From Pseudomonas iridis (lineage in GTDB: Bacteria; Pseudomonadota; Gammaproteobacteria; Pseudomonadales; Pseudomonadaceae): a stretch of DNA of 64,000 nucleotides. A program made the position numbers and the translations under genes. Shown here piece by piece: positions 18,428-27,304 of this stretch. The notes beneath the pieces were generated by a model that ran no database searches, was not told the origin of the DNA, and worked only from the letters and a program-made list of their open reading frames with translations. How positions within the stretch are numbered: position 1 is the stretch's first letter; the number at the start of each line of letters is the position of its first letter. The stretch covers positions 40,347 to 104,346 of the forward strand of contig NZ_JACXXO010000020.1 in NCBI RefSeq assembly GCF_017980685.1, written 5' to 3'.

Positions 18428-19606
18428 TTATCTTTGCATTGAAGCAGCCCTGCGTCCACTGACAAAACACAGATAGCCGCCCAGCGCCGCGAGACCACTG
18501 AGGGCGTAAAACATGCTCGGTGCCGGTGTGTGCATCAGCAGAAACCCGCACATTGCCGGGCTTAAAGCACCGCCCAGTGCCGCCAGATTTTGTGCGCCGT
18601 AGTAGCTGCCACGCAGTTCTTCCGGGGCGAGGGTGTCGACGAAGAGGAAATCCGCCGGGTAAATGATCATCTCGCCCAGAGTGAAGATGAACATCGCCAC
18701 GCACCAGCCGACGAGGCTGTCGGCGACACTGAAGCCGATCAGCCCGACGATGAACAGCGCGGTGCCCCCGGCAATCCAGTACCGCAGGTGCTCGCGCTTG
18801 AGGAACCGGCCGATCTGATATTGCAGCAGGATCACTGTGATCGCGTTGCAGGCGAGCAGGGCGGCCATGGTGTCCAGCGTCTGTTGCTGAGTGTGGGTCA
18901 CCAGCAGGTACTGCGACAGGTACAAGGTGAAACGCCCGTGCACCAGCGTACTGAGCAGGCAGCCGAGGGTGAACAGGACCATCGTGCGGTCGTTTTTCAG
19001 GATGATCAGGGTATTCACAAAGCTTTGCGGCTGGCCGAACGGTGATATCGGGTTCACCTTCCTGGCGGCGCCGAGCAGCAGGAATACACTGGCGCAGGCG
19101 ATCGCACCGGCGACGATAAACGGCGCGCCAGGCTGAATACCGGCGATCACCACGCCGATCATCGGGCCGACGGCGTAACCGATATTGGTCAGCGTGTAGT
19201 TCAGGGAAAAAGCCTTGACCCGCTGGCCGACGGGCAGGTTCTCGCTGAGGATCGCCTTGGAGCAGATCAGGAACAGCGCCGAGGCGGTTTCGCTGATGAT
19301 CAACACCAGCGTGACCAGATACAGATTCTGCGCGAAGGTCAGCAGGATCAGGCCGATGCCGCTTGAGAGCATGGTAAGGATCAGCAACTGGCGCTTGTCC
19401 AGGCGATCGATGATGTAACCGCCATACAGCGACAGCAGCGTGGCACTGAACACCGCAATGCCCAGCAGCAGCCCGACGTCCTGTGGGTTGAGGCCAAGTT
19501 TGTTGCTGAGGAACAAGGTCAGCAACGGGCTGATCAGGGCACGGCTGATGACAACTGTCAGCGAGCTGATCATCAGCCGGCGGATCAGGGGAGAGTAGGT
19601 GGCCAC
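18428..19606 (-). CDS. MFS transporter
   Basis: A 392-residue major facilitator with about 12 hydrophobic segments. The loop 2-3 motif appears as YGGYIIDRLDKRQLL, and GYAVGPMIGVVIAG is a helix-5 glycine motif. It starts with a GTG codon at 19606 (VATYSPLIRRL). No substrate can be read from sequence; the closest general resemblance is to small drug-efflux-like permeases such as MdtG/MdtH (weak inference). It is separated by about 110 bp from ugd on the same strand. Confidence 0.85.
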   Translation of the reverse strand: MATYSPLIRRLMISSLTVVISRALISPLLTLFLSNKLGLNPQDVGLLLGIAVFSATLLSLYGGYIIDRLDKRQLLILTMLSSGIGLILLTFAQNLYLVTLVLIISETASALFLICSKAILSENLPVGQRVKAFSLNYTLTNIGYAVGPMIGVVIAGIQPGAPFIVAGAIACASVFLLLGAARKVNPISPFGQPQSFVNTLIILKNDRTMVLFTLGCLLSTLVHGRFTLYLSQYLLVTHTQQQTLDTMAALLACNAITVILLQYQIGRFLKREHLRYWIAGGTALFIVGLIGFSVADSLVGWCVAMFIFTLGEMIIYPADFLFVDTLAPEELRGSYYGAQNLAALGGALSPAMCGFLLMHTPAPSMFYALSGLAALGGYLCFVSGRRAASMQR

Positions 19607-19718
19607 GAAGAGGTCAATGTCCTTATTTCAGATAGCCATCCTCAACCGGGTCTCGGTCACCGGTCAACCTGACACAACAAAATTCCCTCTGTAGGAGCTC
19701 AGAGGTCGCAATAACCGG

Positions 19719-21098
19719 TCAGGCGACGTCGGACGCGCGCGGCCATTGCTGCAGCGAGATCGGCAGTTTGCGCGATTCGCCACGGCCCATCGGGAAGTAC
19801 TGGAAGCCATTGCGCGCCAACCGCTCGGCGTCGTACAGGTTGCGACCGTCGAAGATCACCGGGGTGTTGAGGCGCTGCTTGATCAAGTCGAAATCCGGCG
19901 CCTTGAACTGCTGCCACTCGGTGCAGATGATCAGCGCGTCGGCGCCGGGCAATACCGACTCAGGCGTGCCCATCAACATCAGTTTTGCTTCGTCCGGGTA
20001 GAGGTTTTGGGTTTCCTGCATGGCTTCGGGGTCGAACGCACGCACACTGGCGCCGGCGGCCCACAGTTCTTCCAGCAAGACCCGGCTCGGCGCATCGCGC
20101 ATGTCGTCGGTGTTGGGTTTGAAGGCCAGGCCCCACAGGGCGAAAGTCTTGCCGCGCAGGTCGCCTTTGTAGAAGGCGTTGATACGCTCGAACAGCTTGT
20201 GCTTCTGCCGCTGATTGATCGCTTCGACCGCTTGCAGCAAGTCGCTGGAGCAGTGCGCCTGTTCGGCACTGTGGATCAAGGCGCGCATGTCCTTGGGAAA
20301 GCACGAACCGCCATAACCACAACCCGGGTAGATGAAGTGATAGCCGATGCGCGTGTCGGCGCCGATGCCCTGGCGCACCGATTCGATGTCGGCACCCAGG
20401 TGTTCGGCCAGTTCGGCGATCTGGTTGATGAAGCTGATCTTGGTCGCCAGCATGCAGTTGGCCGCGTACTTGGTCAGCTCGGCGCTACGCAGATCCATGA
20501 ACATGATGCGGTCATGGTTGCGATTGAACGGCGCATACAGATCGCGCATCACGTCACGCACCTCATCGCCCTCGCAACCGATGACGATGCGATCCGGACG
20601 CCGGCAATCAGCGACGGCGGAACCTTCCTTGAGAAACTCCGGGTTGGAGACGATATCGAAATGCAGTAAACGACCCACCTTGATCAAGGCCTTTTCGATG
20701 TGCGTGCGCAAGGTATCGCCCGTGCCCACTGGCACCGTGGATTTCTCCACCAGAATCAGCGGATGTTCACGGTGACGGGCAATCGCATCGCCGACCGAGA
20801 GCACGTAGCGCAAATCCGCCGAGCCGTCTTCACGCGACGGCGTACCCACCGCAATGAACGCCACACGGCCGTGCTGCACGGCGAGTTTTTCGTCGGTGGT
20901 AAACAACAGGCGTTTCGAATCCAGCCCCTCACGCACCAGGCTGGCCAGCCCCGGCTCGAAGATGCTGACGTGGCCCTGACTCAGCAAGTTGACCTTGTTC
21001 TGGTCGATGTCCATACACACCACGTCATGCCCGACTTCTGCCAGCACAGCCGCTTGCACCAGACCGACATAACCGCTGCCAAATACCGTGATTTTCAT
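19719..21098 (-). CDS. ugd: UDP-glucose 6-dehydrogenase
   Basis: Oxidises UDP-glucose to UDP-glucuronate with 2 NAD, feeding polysaccharide or lipid A sugar synthesis. It has 459 residues. The N-terminal Rossmann motif is FGSGYVGLVQAAVLAEVG, and the EFLKEGSAV loop is present. The catalytic cysteine is Cys266 in GCGYGGSCFPKD, and GLAFKPNTDDMRDAPS marks the C-terminal UDP-binding domain. The ATG at 21098 has an AGGAG ribosome site. No polysaccharide cluster is adjacent. Confidence 0.95.
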   Translation of the reverse strand: MKITVFGSGYVGLVQAAVLAEVGHDVVCMDIDQNKVNLLSQGHVSIFEPGLASLVREGLDSKRLLFTTDEKLAVQHGRVAFIAVGTPSREDGSADLRYVLSVGDAIARHREHPLILVEKSTVPVGTGDTLRTHIEKALIKVGRLLHFDIVSNPEFLKEGSAVADCRRPDRIVIGCEGDEVRDVMRDLYAPFNRNHDRIMFMDLRSAELTKYAANCMLATKISFINQIAELAEHLGADIESVRQGIGADTRIGYHFIYPGCGYGGSCFPKDMRALIHSAEQAHCSSDLLQAVEAINQRQKHKLFERINAFYKGDLRGKTFALWGLAFKPNTDDMRDAPSRVLLEELWAAGASVRAFDPEAMQETQNLYPDEAKLMLMGTPESVLPGADALIICTEWQQFKAPDFDLIKQRLNTPVIFDGRNLYDAERLARNGFQYFPMGRGESRKLPISLQQWPRASDVA

Positions 21099-21389
21099 GA
21101 AGCACTCCTGAATGCGGACGCACGAGCCAGATGAGTGTTGATCTGTTGTTGACCGCGATCAGGTTAGGCAAGGGCATGTTTCAATTCGTCTATCGCTCCT
21201 GCAACGTCCGCCCGGTTGTCTGAAAAACGCGGAAGTTCAAGGGCTTGGGATACCGGCCGGGGAATGCCTGATTGACTTTTAAGCCCTTGGCCGGCAGGTT
21301 GTGAGCCTTTTCCGGCAACCGGTCGCATTCAGGTTTTGCCGTTTTTTGTCATGTTGTAATGAACTGTTTTCCATTCAAGGCCGTTTCGT
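21099..21389. other. Divergent gap upstream of ugd
   Basis: About 290 bp with no credible ORF. It must hold the ugd promoter (leftward) and the recombinase promoter (rightward). The only repetition noticed is several CCGGC-containing words (21250-21330); no clear operator or terminator was found. Confidence 0.4.
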
Positions 21390-22328
21390 TTGATTGACTT
21401 GTCGAGTACCCCATCTTCCCCGTCCAACACTAATCCGCTGACGCTTTATCTGGCACGCCTGGCGCCTTCCAGCCAATTGACCATGCGCTACGTCTTGCAG
21501 GACGCCGCCGACCGCCTGGGTTTCGAAGACGTGAATCTCGAAGACATTCCATGGCACGGCTTGCAACCTGAAGATGTCGTTGCACTGGTGGCGGCTTTGC
21601 GTGAGGACAACTACGCGCCCAATACGTCTTCGCTTTATGTAAATGCCGTGCGCGGGGTGATGAACGAAGCCTGGCGCATGAGCCTGATCACTCAGGATCA
21701 CCTGTTGAAAATGCGTTCGGTCAAAGGCATCGCCGGCACGCGGTTATCGCAGGGGCGCAATCTCAAACGCACGCTGATTCACGAATTGATGGAAGTCTGC
21801 GCCGCCGACCCACGCCCGCAGGGCTTGCGTGACGCCGCTGTGATTGCGCTGCTGTACGGTACCGGCATGCGCAAATCCGAGTCGGTGGATCTGGATTTGA
21901 ATCAGGTCGATTTCACTGAGCGCAGCCTGACCGTCATCGGCAAGGGCAACAAACAACTGATCAAGTACGCTCCGGCGTGGGCGTTCGCAAAGCTCGATGC
22001 GTGGCTGGAACTGCGTCGCTCACAGCTCAAGGAAGGTGAAAGCGATGACGGGTTTCTGTTCAATCGCATCCGTCGTGGCAGCCACATCACCCGCGAACGC
22101 ATCACCAAACACGCGATCTATTACATCGCCCGCCAGCGCGGCACACAGGTCGGGGTGAAGATCATGCCCCACGATTTTCGGCGTTCGTTCATCACCCGGG
22201 TGATCGAAGAGCATGATCTGTCGATTGCGCAGAAGCTGGCGCATCACAGCAACATCCAGACCACCGCCAACTACGATGTGCGTGACGACAACGAGCGGCG
22301 GCGGGCAGTGGATCGCTTCGATCTCTGA
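21390..22328 (+). CDS. Tyrosine recombinase / site-specific integrase
   Basis: A 312-residue tyrosine recombinase with a SAM-like N-terminal core-binding domain (NPLTLYLARLAPSSQLTMRY) and a complete catalytic domain: Arg in GTGMRKSESVDL, Lys in GKGNKQLIKY, HxxR in PHDFRRSF, His in LAHHSNIQTT, and the Tyr nucleophile in TANYDVR. It starts from a TTG at 21390. It lies among housekeeping genes with no phage or island genes next to it and ends back to back with pqiC, so it may be a resident XerC/D-like enzyme rather than part of a mobile island (inference). Confidence 0.88.
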   Translation: MIDLSSTPSSPSNTNPLTLYLARLAPSSQLTMRYVLQDAADRLGFEDVNLEDIPWHGLQPEDVVALVAALREDNYAPNTSSLYVNAVRGVMNEAWRMSLITQDHLLKMRSVKGIAGTRLSQGRNLKRTLIHELMEVCAADPRPQGLRDAAVIALLYGTGMRKSESVDLDLNQVDFTERSLTVIGKGNKQLIKYAPAWAFAKLDAWLELRRSQLKEGESDDGFLFNRIRRGSHITRERITKHAIYYIARQRGTQVGVKIMPHDFRRSFITRVIEEHDLSIAQKLAHHSNIQTTANYDVRDDNERRRAVDRFDL

Positions 22329-22880
22329 TCAGGAGGCGGGAGGGCAACCGCGCGACCCACTGGCGGCCTGAGTGATTTGCGCGGCAAGACGTTTGACGTT
22401 GTTCTGCTGCGCCGTCACCAGTTCGTCGATGCTTGGCCCGGACGGCGTTTGCAGGACGGAACGGCAGGTCAGTAATGCGCTGTCAGCCTCGCCGAGTGGC
22501 CGCAAACGCCATTTGACGTCGATCAAACCGTACTGGCCGGGGATCGAATCGAAGCGCTGCACGTCGACGCGCACCGAGAGTTTCTGCTGGCCGCTGGCGC
22601 TGCTCAACTGGTCGACCAAGGCAGTGCGCAATTCATCCGCGAGCGTCGCGCCCCACCATTCAGTCTCCAGTATCGCCAGGCCACTGTTGCCCTGACGGAT
22701 GACGATTTGCGCACGATCGACCTGCGGCGGCACGGTGATGCCTTCAATGGCGATCTCCGATCCGCTTCGGCCAGAACCCGGTTGTGCCGGCACCAGCGTG
22801 TGAAAGCTGATCGGATCGCTGCGACAAGCACCAAGCAGCACAAATGCAGCGAGCACGGTGATCTTCAACGGTAAAGCCAT
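22329..22880 (-). CDS. pqiC: PqiC-type outer-membrane lipoprotein
   Basis: A 183-residue lipoprotein (DUF330 / ABC-type transport auxiliary family). The signal peptide ends in the lipobox LLGAC at about residue 19. IQRFDSIPGQYGLIDVKWRL-like strands are typical of the family. With PqiB it forms a lipid-transport bridge between inner and outer membrane. It is 16 bp after pqiB. Its stop is directly abutted by the stop of the recombinase on the other strand (TGA/TCA). Confidence 0.88.
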   Translation of the reverse strand: MALPLKITVLAAFVLLGACRSDPISFHTLVPAQPGSGRSGSEIAIEGITVPPQVDRAQIVIRQGNSGLAILETEWWGATLADELRTALVDQLSSASGQQKLSVRVDVQRFDSIPGQYGLIDVKWRLRPLGEADSALLTCRSVLQTPSGPSIDELVTAQQNNVKRLAAQITQAASGSRGCPPAS

Positions 22881-22896
22881 GGTTCAGCTCCTGTGC

Positions 22897-24552
22897 TCAA
22901 TTGCGTGGCGGTCCTTTCAGGTCCATCGGCCCGGCGTTTTCGGGACGACCGCGAATCAACGATTCCGGATGACGACCCAGGTAGTCCGAGAACTCGCGCA
23001 GGGAGCGCGACATGCGAGAGAGCTCGTCGAGGGTCTCATTGATTTTTTCCCGCTGCGGTGAGTCATCGGCCAGCGTGGAGTTGGCGGACTGCAGGGTTTT
23101 GCTGACGTCGGCGAGGGTGCTCTGTACGCCCGGCAAGGTTTTCGCATTGAACTGGGTCAGGCCTTTGCGCAACTCGACCAGGTTGCCGTCGAGGTTGCTG
23201 GCGATCCGTTCCACCGGCAGTTTGTTGATTTTGTCGACCATCGCTTCGAGTTTTTCCTGCAACTGTTCGAGGCTGCCTGGCACGGTCGGTATGACCACGG
23301 GACGAGCCGTTGGATCGAAGGCGACTTTTTCGGCTTTAGGGAAGAAGTCCAGGGCCACATACAGTTGGCCCGTGAGCAGGTTGCCGCTGCGGGCCTGGGC
23401 GCGCAGGCCGTTGTCGATAAAGGTGCCCATCAGGCGTATACCGGCGGCTTCGTCGTTGGGGTCATGATTGAACGCCGTGAGCATTTTTTTGTATGCCTGG
23501 CCGAGGCGCTGCGGGTAAATGACGATGCCAACGTTCAGCGGGAAGCTGCGTTTTTTCGCGTCGAAATCCAGATTGATTGCTACCACCCGGCCTATTTCCA
23601 TGCCGAGGAACTCCACCGGTGCGCCAACCTTGAGGCCGCGCAGGGACTGGTCGAAGCGCAAGCTCAGGTATTGCGCCTTGCCGTTCGGTGGGGCGAGGGC
23701 GGTCAACTGATCTTCGAACAGCTCGAAGTCTTTGTCATCGGCCGCTGCTACATCGTTGGGACTGTAATCCGGAGCACGGAAGGCGATGCCGCCGACCAGC
23801 ATCGACGACAACGATTCGGTCTTGACCTGAAAACCGTTGGCGCCAACGCTGACGTCTATGCCGCTGGCGTTCCAGAACCGGGTGTTTTCAGTGACGAAGG
23901 CATCGTTGGGCGAATGAATGAAGATTTCGATGTCGACGCCTTTGCCGTCCTGGGCGAGGGTGTAGGCGACCACTTGGCCAACCTGGATCTTGCGGTAGTA
24001 AACCGGCGAACCGATGTCCAGCGAGCCGAGATCCTGGGTGTGCAGCATGAAGCGCTTGCCCGGTTCGCCGTAGGTGATCGGCGGCGGGTTCTCCAGCCCC
24101 TTGAACTGCTTGGCGCGGTTATTGGCCTGGCCGATGTCGGCGCCGATATAGTCGCCGGAGAGCAGGGTGTCGATACCGGAAACGCCGCCAGCGCCAATGC
24201 GTGGGCGTACCACCCAGTACTGCGAGTCTTCGCGGGTAAAGCTTTCGGCCTGCTTGGCCAGTTTGATGGTGGCGTTGACGCTTTTCTGGTCATCGCTCAA
24301 CTCGACATCGGTGACCCGGCCGATGACCACGTTGCGGTATTTGACTTCGGTCTTGTTCGCCACCAGACCGCTGCCGGTCTTGAAGTTGACGGTGATGGTC
24401 GGCCCTTCCTGCATCAGGTTGTGCACCACCAGCGAAATGCCCACCAGCACCGCGATAATCGGCACGACCCATACCAGCGACAGGCTGAAGCGTCGGGTTT
24501 TTATGGGCGCCTGGCCCGGTGCTGGCGGCTCGTTGGTGGCTGACGACTTCAT
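22897..24552 (-). CDS. pqiB: PqiB-type MlaD/MCE-domain protein
   Basis: A 551-residue periplasmic protein with one N-terminal membrane anchor (LSLVWVVPIIAVLVGISLVV). Three MCE repeats follow, each opening with a segment like TITVNFKTGSGLVANKTEVK, then KRFMLHTQDLGSLDIGSPVY, then KAQYLSLRFDQSLRGLKVGA. A helical C-terminal segment (LEQLQEKLEAMVDKINKLP) matches the coiled-coil needle of PqiB. The ATG at 24552 has a GAGGAGG ribosome site. It forms a pair with pqiC; no pqiA-like membrane protein precedes it. Confidence 0.92.
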   Translation of the reverse strand: MKSSATNEPPAPGQAPIKTRRFSLSLVWVVPIIAVLVGISLVVHNLMQEGPTITVNFKTGSGLVANKTEVKYRNVVIGRVTDVELSDDQKSVNATIKLAKQAESFTREDSQYWVVRPRIGAGGVSGIDTLLSGDYIGADIGQANNRAKQFKGLENPPPITYGEPGKRFMLHTQDLGSLDIGSPVYYRKIQVGQVVAYTLAQDGKGVDIEIFIHSPNDAFVTENTRFWNASGIDVSVGANGFQVKTESLSSMLVGGIAFRAPDYSPNDVAAADDKDFELFEDQLTALAPPNGKAQYLSLRFDQSLRGLKVGAPVEFLGMEIGRVVAINLDFDAKKRSFPLNVGIVIYPQRLGQAYKKMLTAFNHDPNDEAAGIRLMGTFIDNGLRAQARSGNLLTGQLYVALDFFPKAEKVAFDPTARPVVIPTVPGSLEQLQEKLEAMVDKINKLPVERIASNLDGNLVELRKGLTQFNAKTLPGVQSTLADVSKTLQSANSTLADDSPQREKINETLDELSRMSRSLREFSDYLGRHPESLIRGRPENAGPMDLKGPPRN

Positions 24553-24661
24553 CCGTGTCCTCCTCTGATAATTGGGCACTGAGCGTCAGGAACGCAAAAG
24601 CACTTCATCAATATAGAAGTGCTTGGCGATAGAGCAAATTACTGACGATGTTGACGGTGAT

Positions 24662-24735
24662 CGTTCCCACGCTCCTGCGTGGGAACGGTCAAATCAAGCA
24701 AGATCAAAAGATCGCAGCCTTCGGCAGGTCCTGCA
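24662..24735. repeat. Hairpin and REP-like repeat
   Basis: CGTTCCCACGC and GCGTGGGAACG make a perfect 11-bp stem with a 4-base loop at 24662-24687. It is followed by an AAAAGATCGCAGCCTTCGGC repeat word. It lies between the end of the oxidase gene and pqiB and could serve as a terminator-like structure, though no T run follows. Confidence 0.6.
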
Positions 24736-24747
24736 TGGGATCGTGTG

Positions 24748-26049
24748 TTAGCCGAGTATCTCGCGCAGGCGATACCAGAACATGCCCAGTGCCAGCAGGG
24801 GCGAACGCAGGGCCGGGCCGCCGGGGAAGGTCATGTGCGGCACGCCGCTGAACACGTCCATGCCCTGACTGTGGCCGGCGTCAATCGCCTCGCCGAGCAG
24901 TTTTGCGCACCAGTGAGTCACGTTCAGGCCATGACCGGAGTAACCCTGGGCGTAGAACACGTTCGGGTGCTGTTTCAGGCGCCCGACCTGAGGGAAGCGG
25001 TTGGCTGTGATGCCGATCTTGCCGCCCCACTGATAATCAATGCGCACGTCGGCCAGTTGCGGGAAGACCTTGAGCATCTTCGGGCGCATGTAGGCGGCGA
25101 TGTCTGCTGGATCTCGCCCGGAGTAATGGCAGGCACCGCCGAACAACAAGCGCCGGTCCGCCGAGAGCCGGTAGTAATCGAGTCCGACCTTCTGATCACA
25201 CAGGGCCAGATTGTGCGGGATCAGTTGCGCGGCGCGTTCTTCGGACAACGGCTCGGTGGCAATGATGTAGCTACCGGCGGGCAACACTTTGCCACTCAGC
25301 TGAGGTTCGAGTTCATCAAGGTGCGCGTTGCAACCGAGCACCAGGCTGCCGGCACGCACGGTGCCAGTGGCGCAACGCACCTGAGCCGTCGTGCCATGGA
25401 TGATTTCCAGTACCGGGCTCTGCTCGAATATTTTCACGCCAAGTGAAGTCGCCAGTCGCGCTTCACCTTGCACCAGATCCAGTGGATGCAGGTGCCCAGA
25501 GCCCATGTCGATCAGACCGCCCGCGTAACCTTCGGCATTCACCACTTGCTGGCGAATCTGCTCGGGCCCGACCAGACGGGTTTCATGGGCGTAGCCGAGT
25601 TCGGCGAGGCTGACTTGTTCTTCCTTGAACGCGGCGAATTGCGCCGGCGTATTCGCCAGCTCACAGAAGCCCCAGCGCATATCGCATTCGATGCCGTTGT
25701 CTGTAATGCGCTGGCGCACCAGGTCCACCGAATCGATCCCGGCACGCTGTAAATAGCGCACACCTTCCTGACCCACATACTTGGCGAAACCTTCGACCTC
25801 GTGGCCAATCCCGCGGATCAATTGACCGCCATTGCGGCCGCTGGCGCCCCAGCCAATCCGCCGCGCCTCGATCAACACCACCGACAGCCCGCGCTGAGCC
25901 AGCTCGATGGCGGTGTTGACCCCGGTGAACCCGCCGCCGATCACGCAGACATCGACGCTCAGATCACCGTCCAGGACAGGGTAGGGAGTGGTCGCCCGAG
26001 CCGAGGCTGCGTAGTAGGAGCGGGCGTGTTCTTGGGTGTACTGATTCAT
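24748..26049 (-). CDS. FAD-dependent oxidoreductase, gamma-glutamylputrescine oxidase type
   Basis: A 433-residue DAO-family flavoprotein. The N-terminus SYYAASARATTPYPVLDGDL and the FAD loop VCVIGGGFTGVNTAIELAQ followed by WGASGRNGGQ are typical of PuuB/PauB enzymes, which oxidise gamma-glutamylated polyamines. It overlaps the upstream binding-protein gene by 4 bp (ATGA), showing coupled translation. The glutamine-synthetase-like ligase that would make its substrate lies just upstream at 27305-28663. Function as a PuuB-like oxidase is likely; the exact amine is not known. Confidence 0.87.
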   Translation of the reverse strand: MNQYTQEHARSYYAASARATTPYPVLDGDLSVDVCVIGGGFTGVNTAIELAQRGLSVVLIEARRIGWGASGRNGGQLIRGIGHEVEGFAKYVGQEGVRYLQRAGIDSVDLVRQRITDNGIECDMRWGFCELANTPAQFAAFKEEQVSLAELGYAHETRLVGPEQIRQQVVNAEGYAGGLIDMGSGHLHPLDLVQGEARLATSLGVKIFEQSPVLEIIHGTTAQVRCATGTVRAGSLVLGCNAHLDELEPQLSGKVLPAGSYIIATEPLSEERAAQLIPHNLALCDQKVGLDYYRLSADRRLLFGGACHYSGRDPADIAAYMRPKMLKVFPQLADVRIDYQWGGKIGITANRFPQVGRLKQHPNVFYAQGYSGHGLNVTHWCAKLLGEAIDAGHSQGMDVFSGVPHMTFPGGPALRSPLLALGMFWYRLREILG

Positions 26050-27134
26050 TTGTTCGACTTCACTTTGCTCCAGGAACGGGTCATCAGACGCATGATTGCC
26101 TGGGGCGGGGTAGAGGAGATGTAGAGCTTGTCGAGCACCGCTTGAGACGGATAAACCTCAGGGTTGTTGACCAGCTCCTGATCCATGTACTGCTTGGCGG
26201 CCGGGTTCGGGTTGGCATAACCGACCGAACCGCTGACCTTGGCGATCACCTGCGGATCGAGCAGGTAATTAATGAACGCGTGGGCTTCTTTGGTATTGCC
26301 GGCGTCGGCCGGAATCGCCAAAAGGTCGAACCACAGGTTGGCGCCTTCTTTCGGGATCGCGTAGGCGATGTTCACGCCGTTCTTGGCTTCCTTGGCGCGA
26401 TTGGCCGCCTGGAACACGTCGCCGGAATAACCGAAGGCCACGCAGATGTCGCCGTTGGCCAGGTCCGACACGTACTTGGACGAGTGGAAGTAGGTGATGT
26501 ACGGGCGAATGCTCAGCAGTTTGGCTTCGGCTTTCTTATAGTCTTCCGGATTCTCGCTGCGCGGGTCCAGGCCCATGTAGTTGAGGATGGCCGGGTAGAC
26601 TTCGTCGGCAGAGTCCATCATCGACACGCCGCACTGGCTGAGTTTCTTCAGGTTCTGCGGCTCAAACAGCACGGCCCAGGAATCGATGTGATCAATGCCC
26701 AGCACTTGTTTGACTTTGTCGACGTTGTAGCCGATGCCGTTGGTGCCCCACAGGTACGGCACGGAATGCTCGTTGCCCGGGTCGTTTTTCTCCAGCAGTT
26801 CGAGCAGTTTCGGGTCGAGATTTTTCCAGTTGGGCAGTTGCGCGCGGTCCAGTTTGAGGAACGCCCCGGCTTTTACCTGACGGGCGAGGAAGTGGTTGGA
26901 CGGCACCACCACGTCATAGCCGGTGCGGCCGGCGAGGAGCTTGCCTTCGAGGGTTTCGTTGGAGTCGAAAACGTCGTAGATCACCTTGATCCCGGTTTGG
27001 CTCTGGAAGTCGGCGAGGGTGGTTTCACCGATGTAGTCGGTCCAGTTGTAGACGCTGATCTGTGGCTGGGCGTGGGCTACGGCGCTGAACAGAACGCTCA
27101 GGCTGAGCGGGATCAGGGATTTCAATAGACGCAT
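26046..27134 (-). CDS. Polyamine ABC transporter substrate-binding protein (PotF/SpuD-like)
   Basis: A 362-residue periplasmic binding protein with a signal peptide ending near AHA-QPQISVYNWTDYIG. The opening VYNWTDYIGE and the later NGIGYNVDKV and YAIPKEGANLWFDLLAIPAD are marks of the PotD/PotF family that binds putrescine or spermidine. No ABC permease or ATPase genes are next to it, so it must use a transporter encoded elsewhere, or serve as a sensor for this cluster. It is coupled to the downstream oxidase. Confidence 0.9.
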   Translation of the reverse strand: MRLLKSLIPLSLSVLFSAVAHAQPQISVYNWTDYIGETTLADFQSQTGIKVIYDVFDSNETLEGKLLAGRTGYDVVVPSNHFLARQVKAGAFLKLDRAQLPNWKNLDPKLLELLEKNDPGNEHSVPYLWGTNGIGYNVDKVKQVLGIDHIDSWAVLFEPQNLKKLSQCGVSMMDSADEVYPAILNYMGLDPRSENPEDYKKAEAKLLSIRPYITYFHSSKYVSDLANGDICVAFGYSGDVFQAANRAKEAKNGVNIAYAIPKEGANLWFDLLAIPADAGNTKEAHAFINYLLDPQVIAKVSGSVGYANPNPAAKQYMDQELVNNPEVYPSQAVLDKLYISSTPPQAIMRLMTRSWSKVKSNK

Positions 27135-27190
27135 ATCGACACCTCTTTAAATGGTCTTTTTATTGTGTTGGGTAGGTGATGCCTTGCACA

Positions 27191-27291
27191 GACCCTGTGG
27201 GAGCGGGCTTGCCCGCGATGGCGGCGGCACAGGCAACATTGATAGCGAGGCTGCCGGCCTCATCGCGGGCAAGCCCGCTCCCACATGGATT
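27191..27291. repeat. REP inverted repeat pair
   Basis: CCCTGTGGGAGCGGGCTTGC and GCAAGCCCGCTCCCACATGG arms are separated by about 60 bp, between the puuA-like gene and the binding-protein gene. It is the rightmost REP-like element seen in the window. Confidence 0.8.
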
Positions 27292-27304
27292 GTGCAGATT
27301 TGAA

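Noticed and set aside
21390..22328. Tyrosine recombinase considered as an island integrase
   Set aside because: No tRNA, attachment-site repeat or cargo is visible next to it, and it is bordered tightly by core genes.
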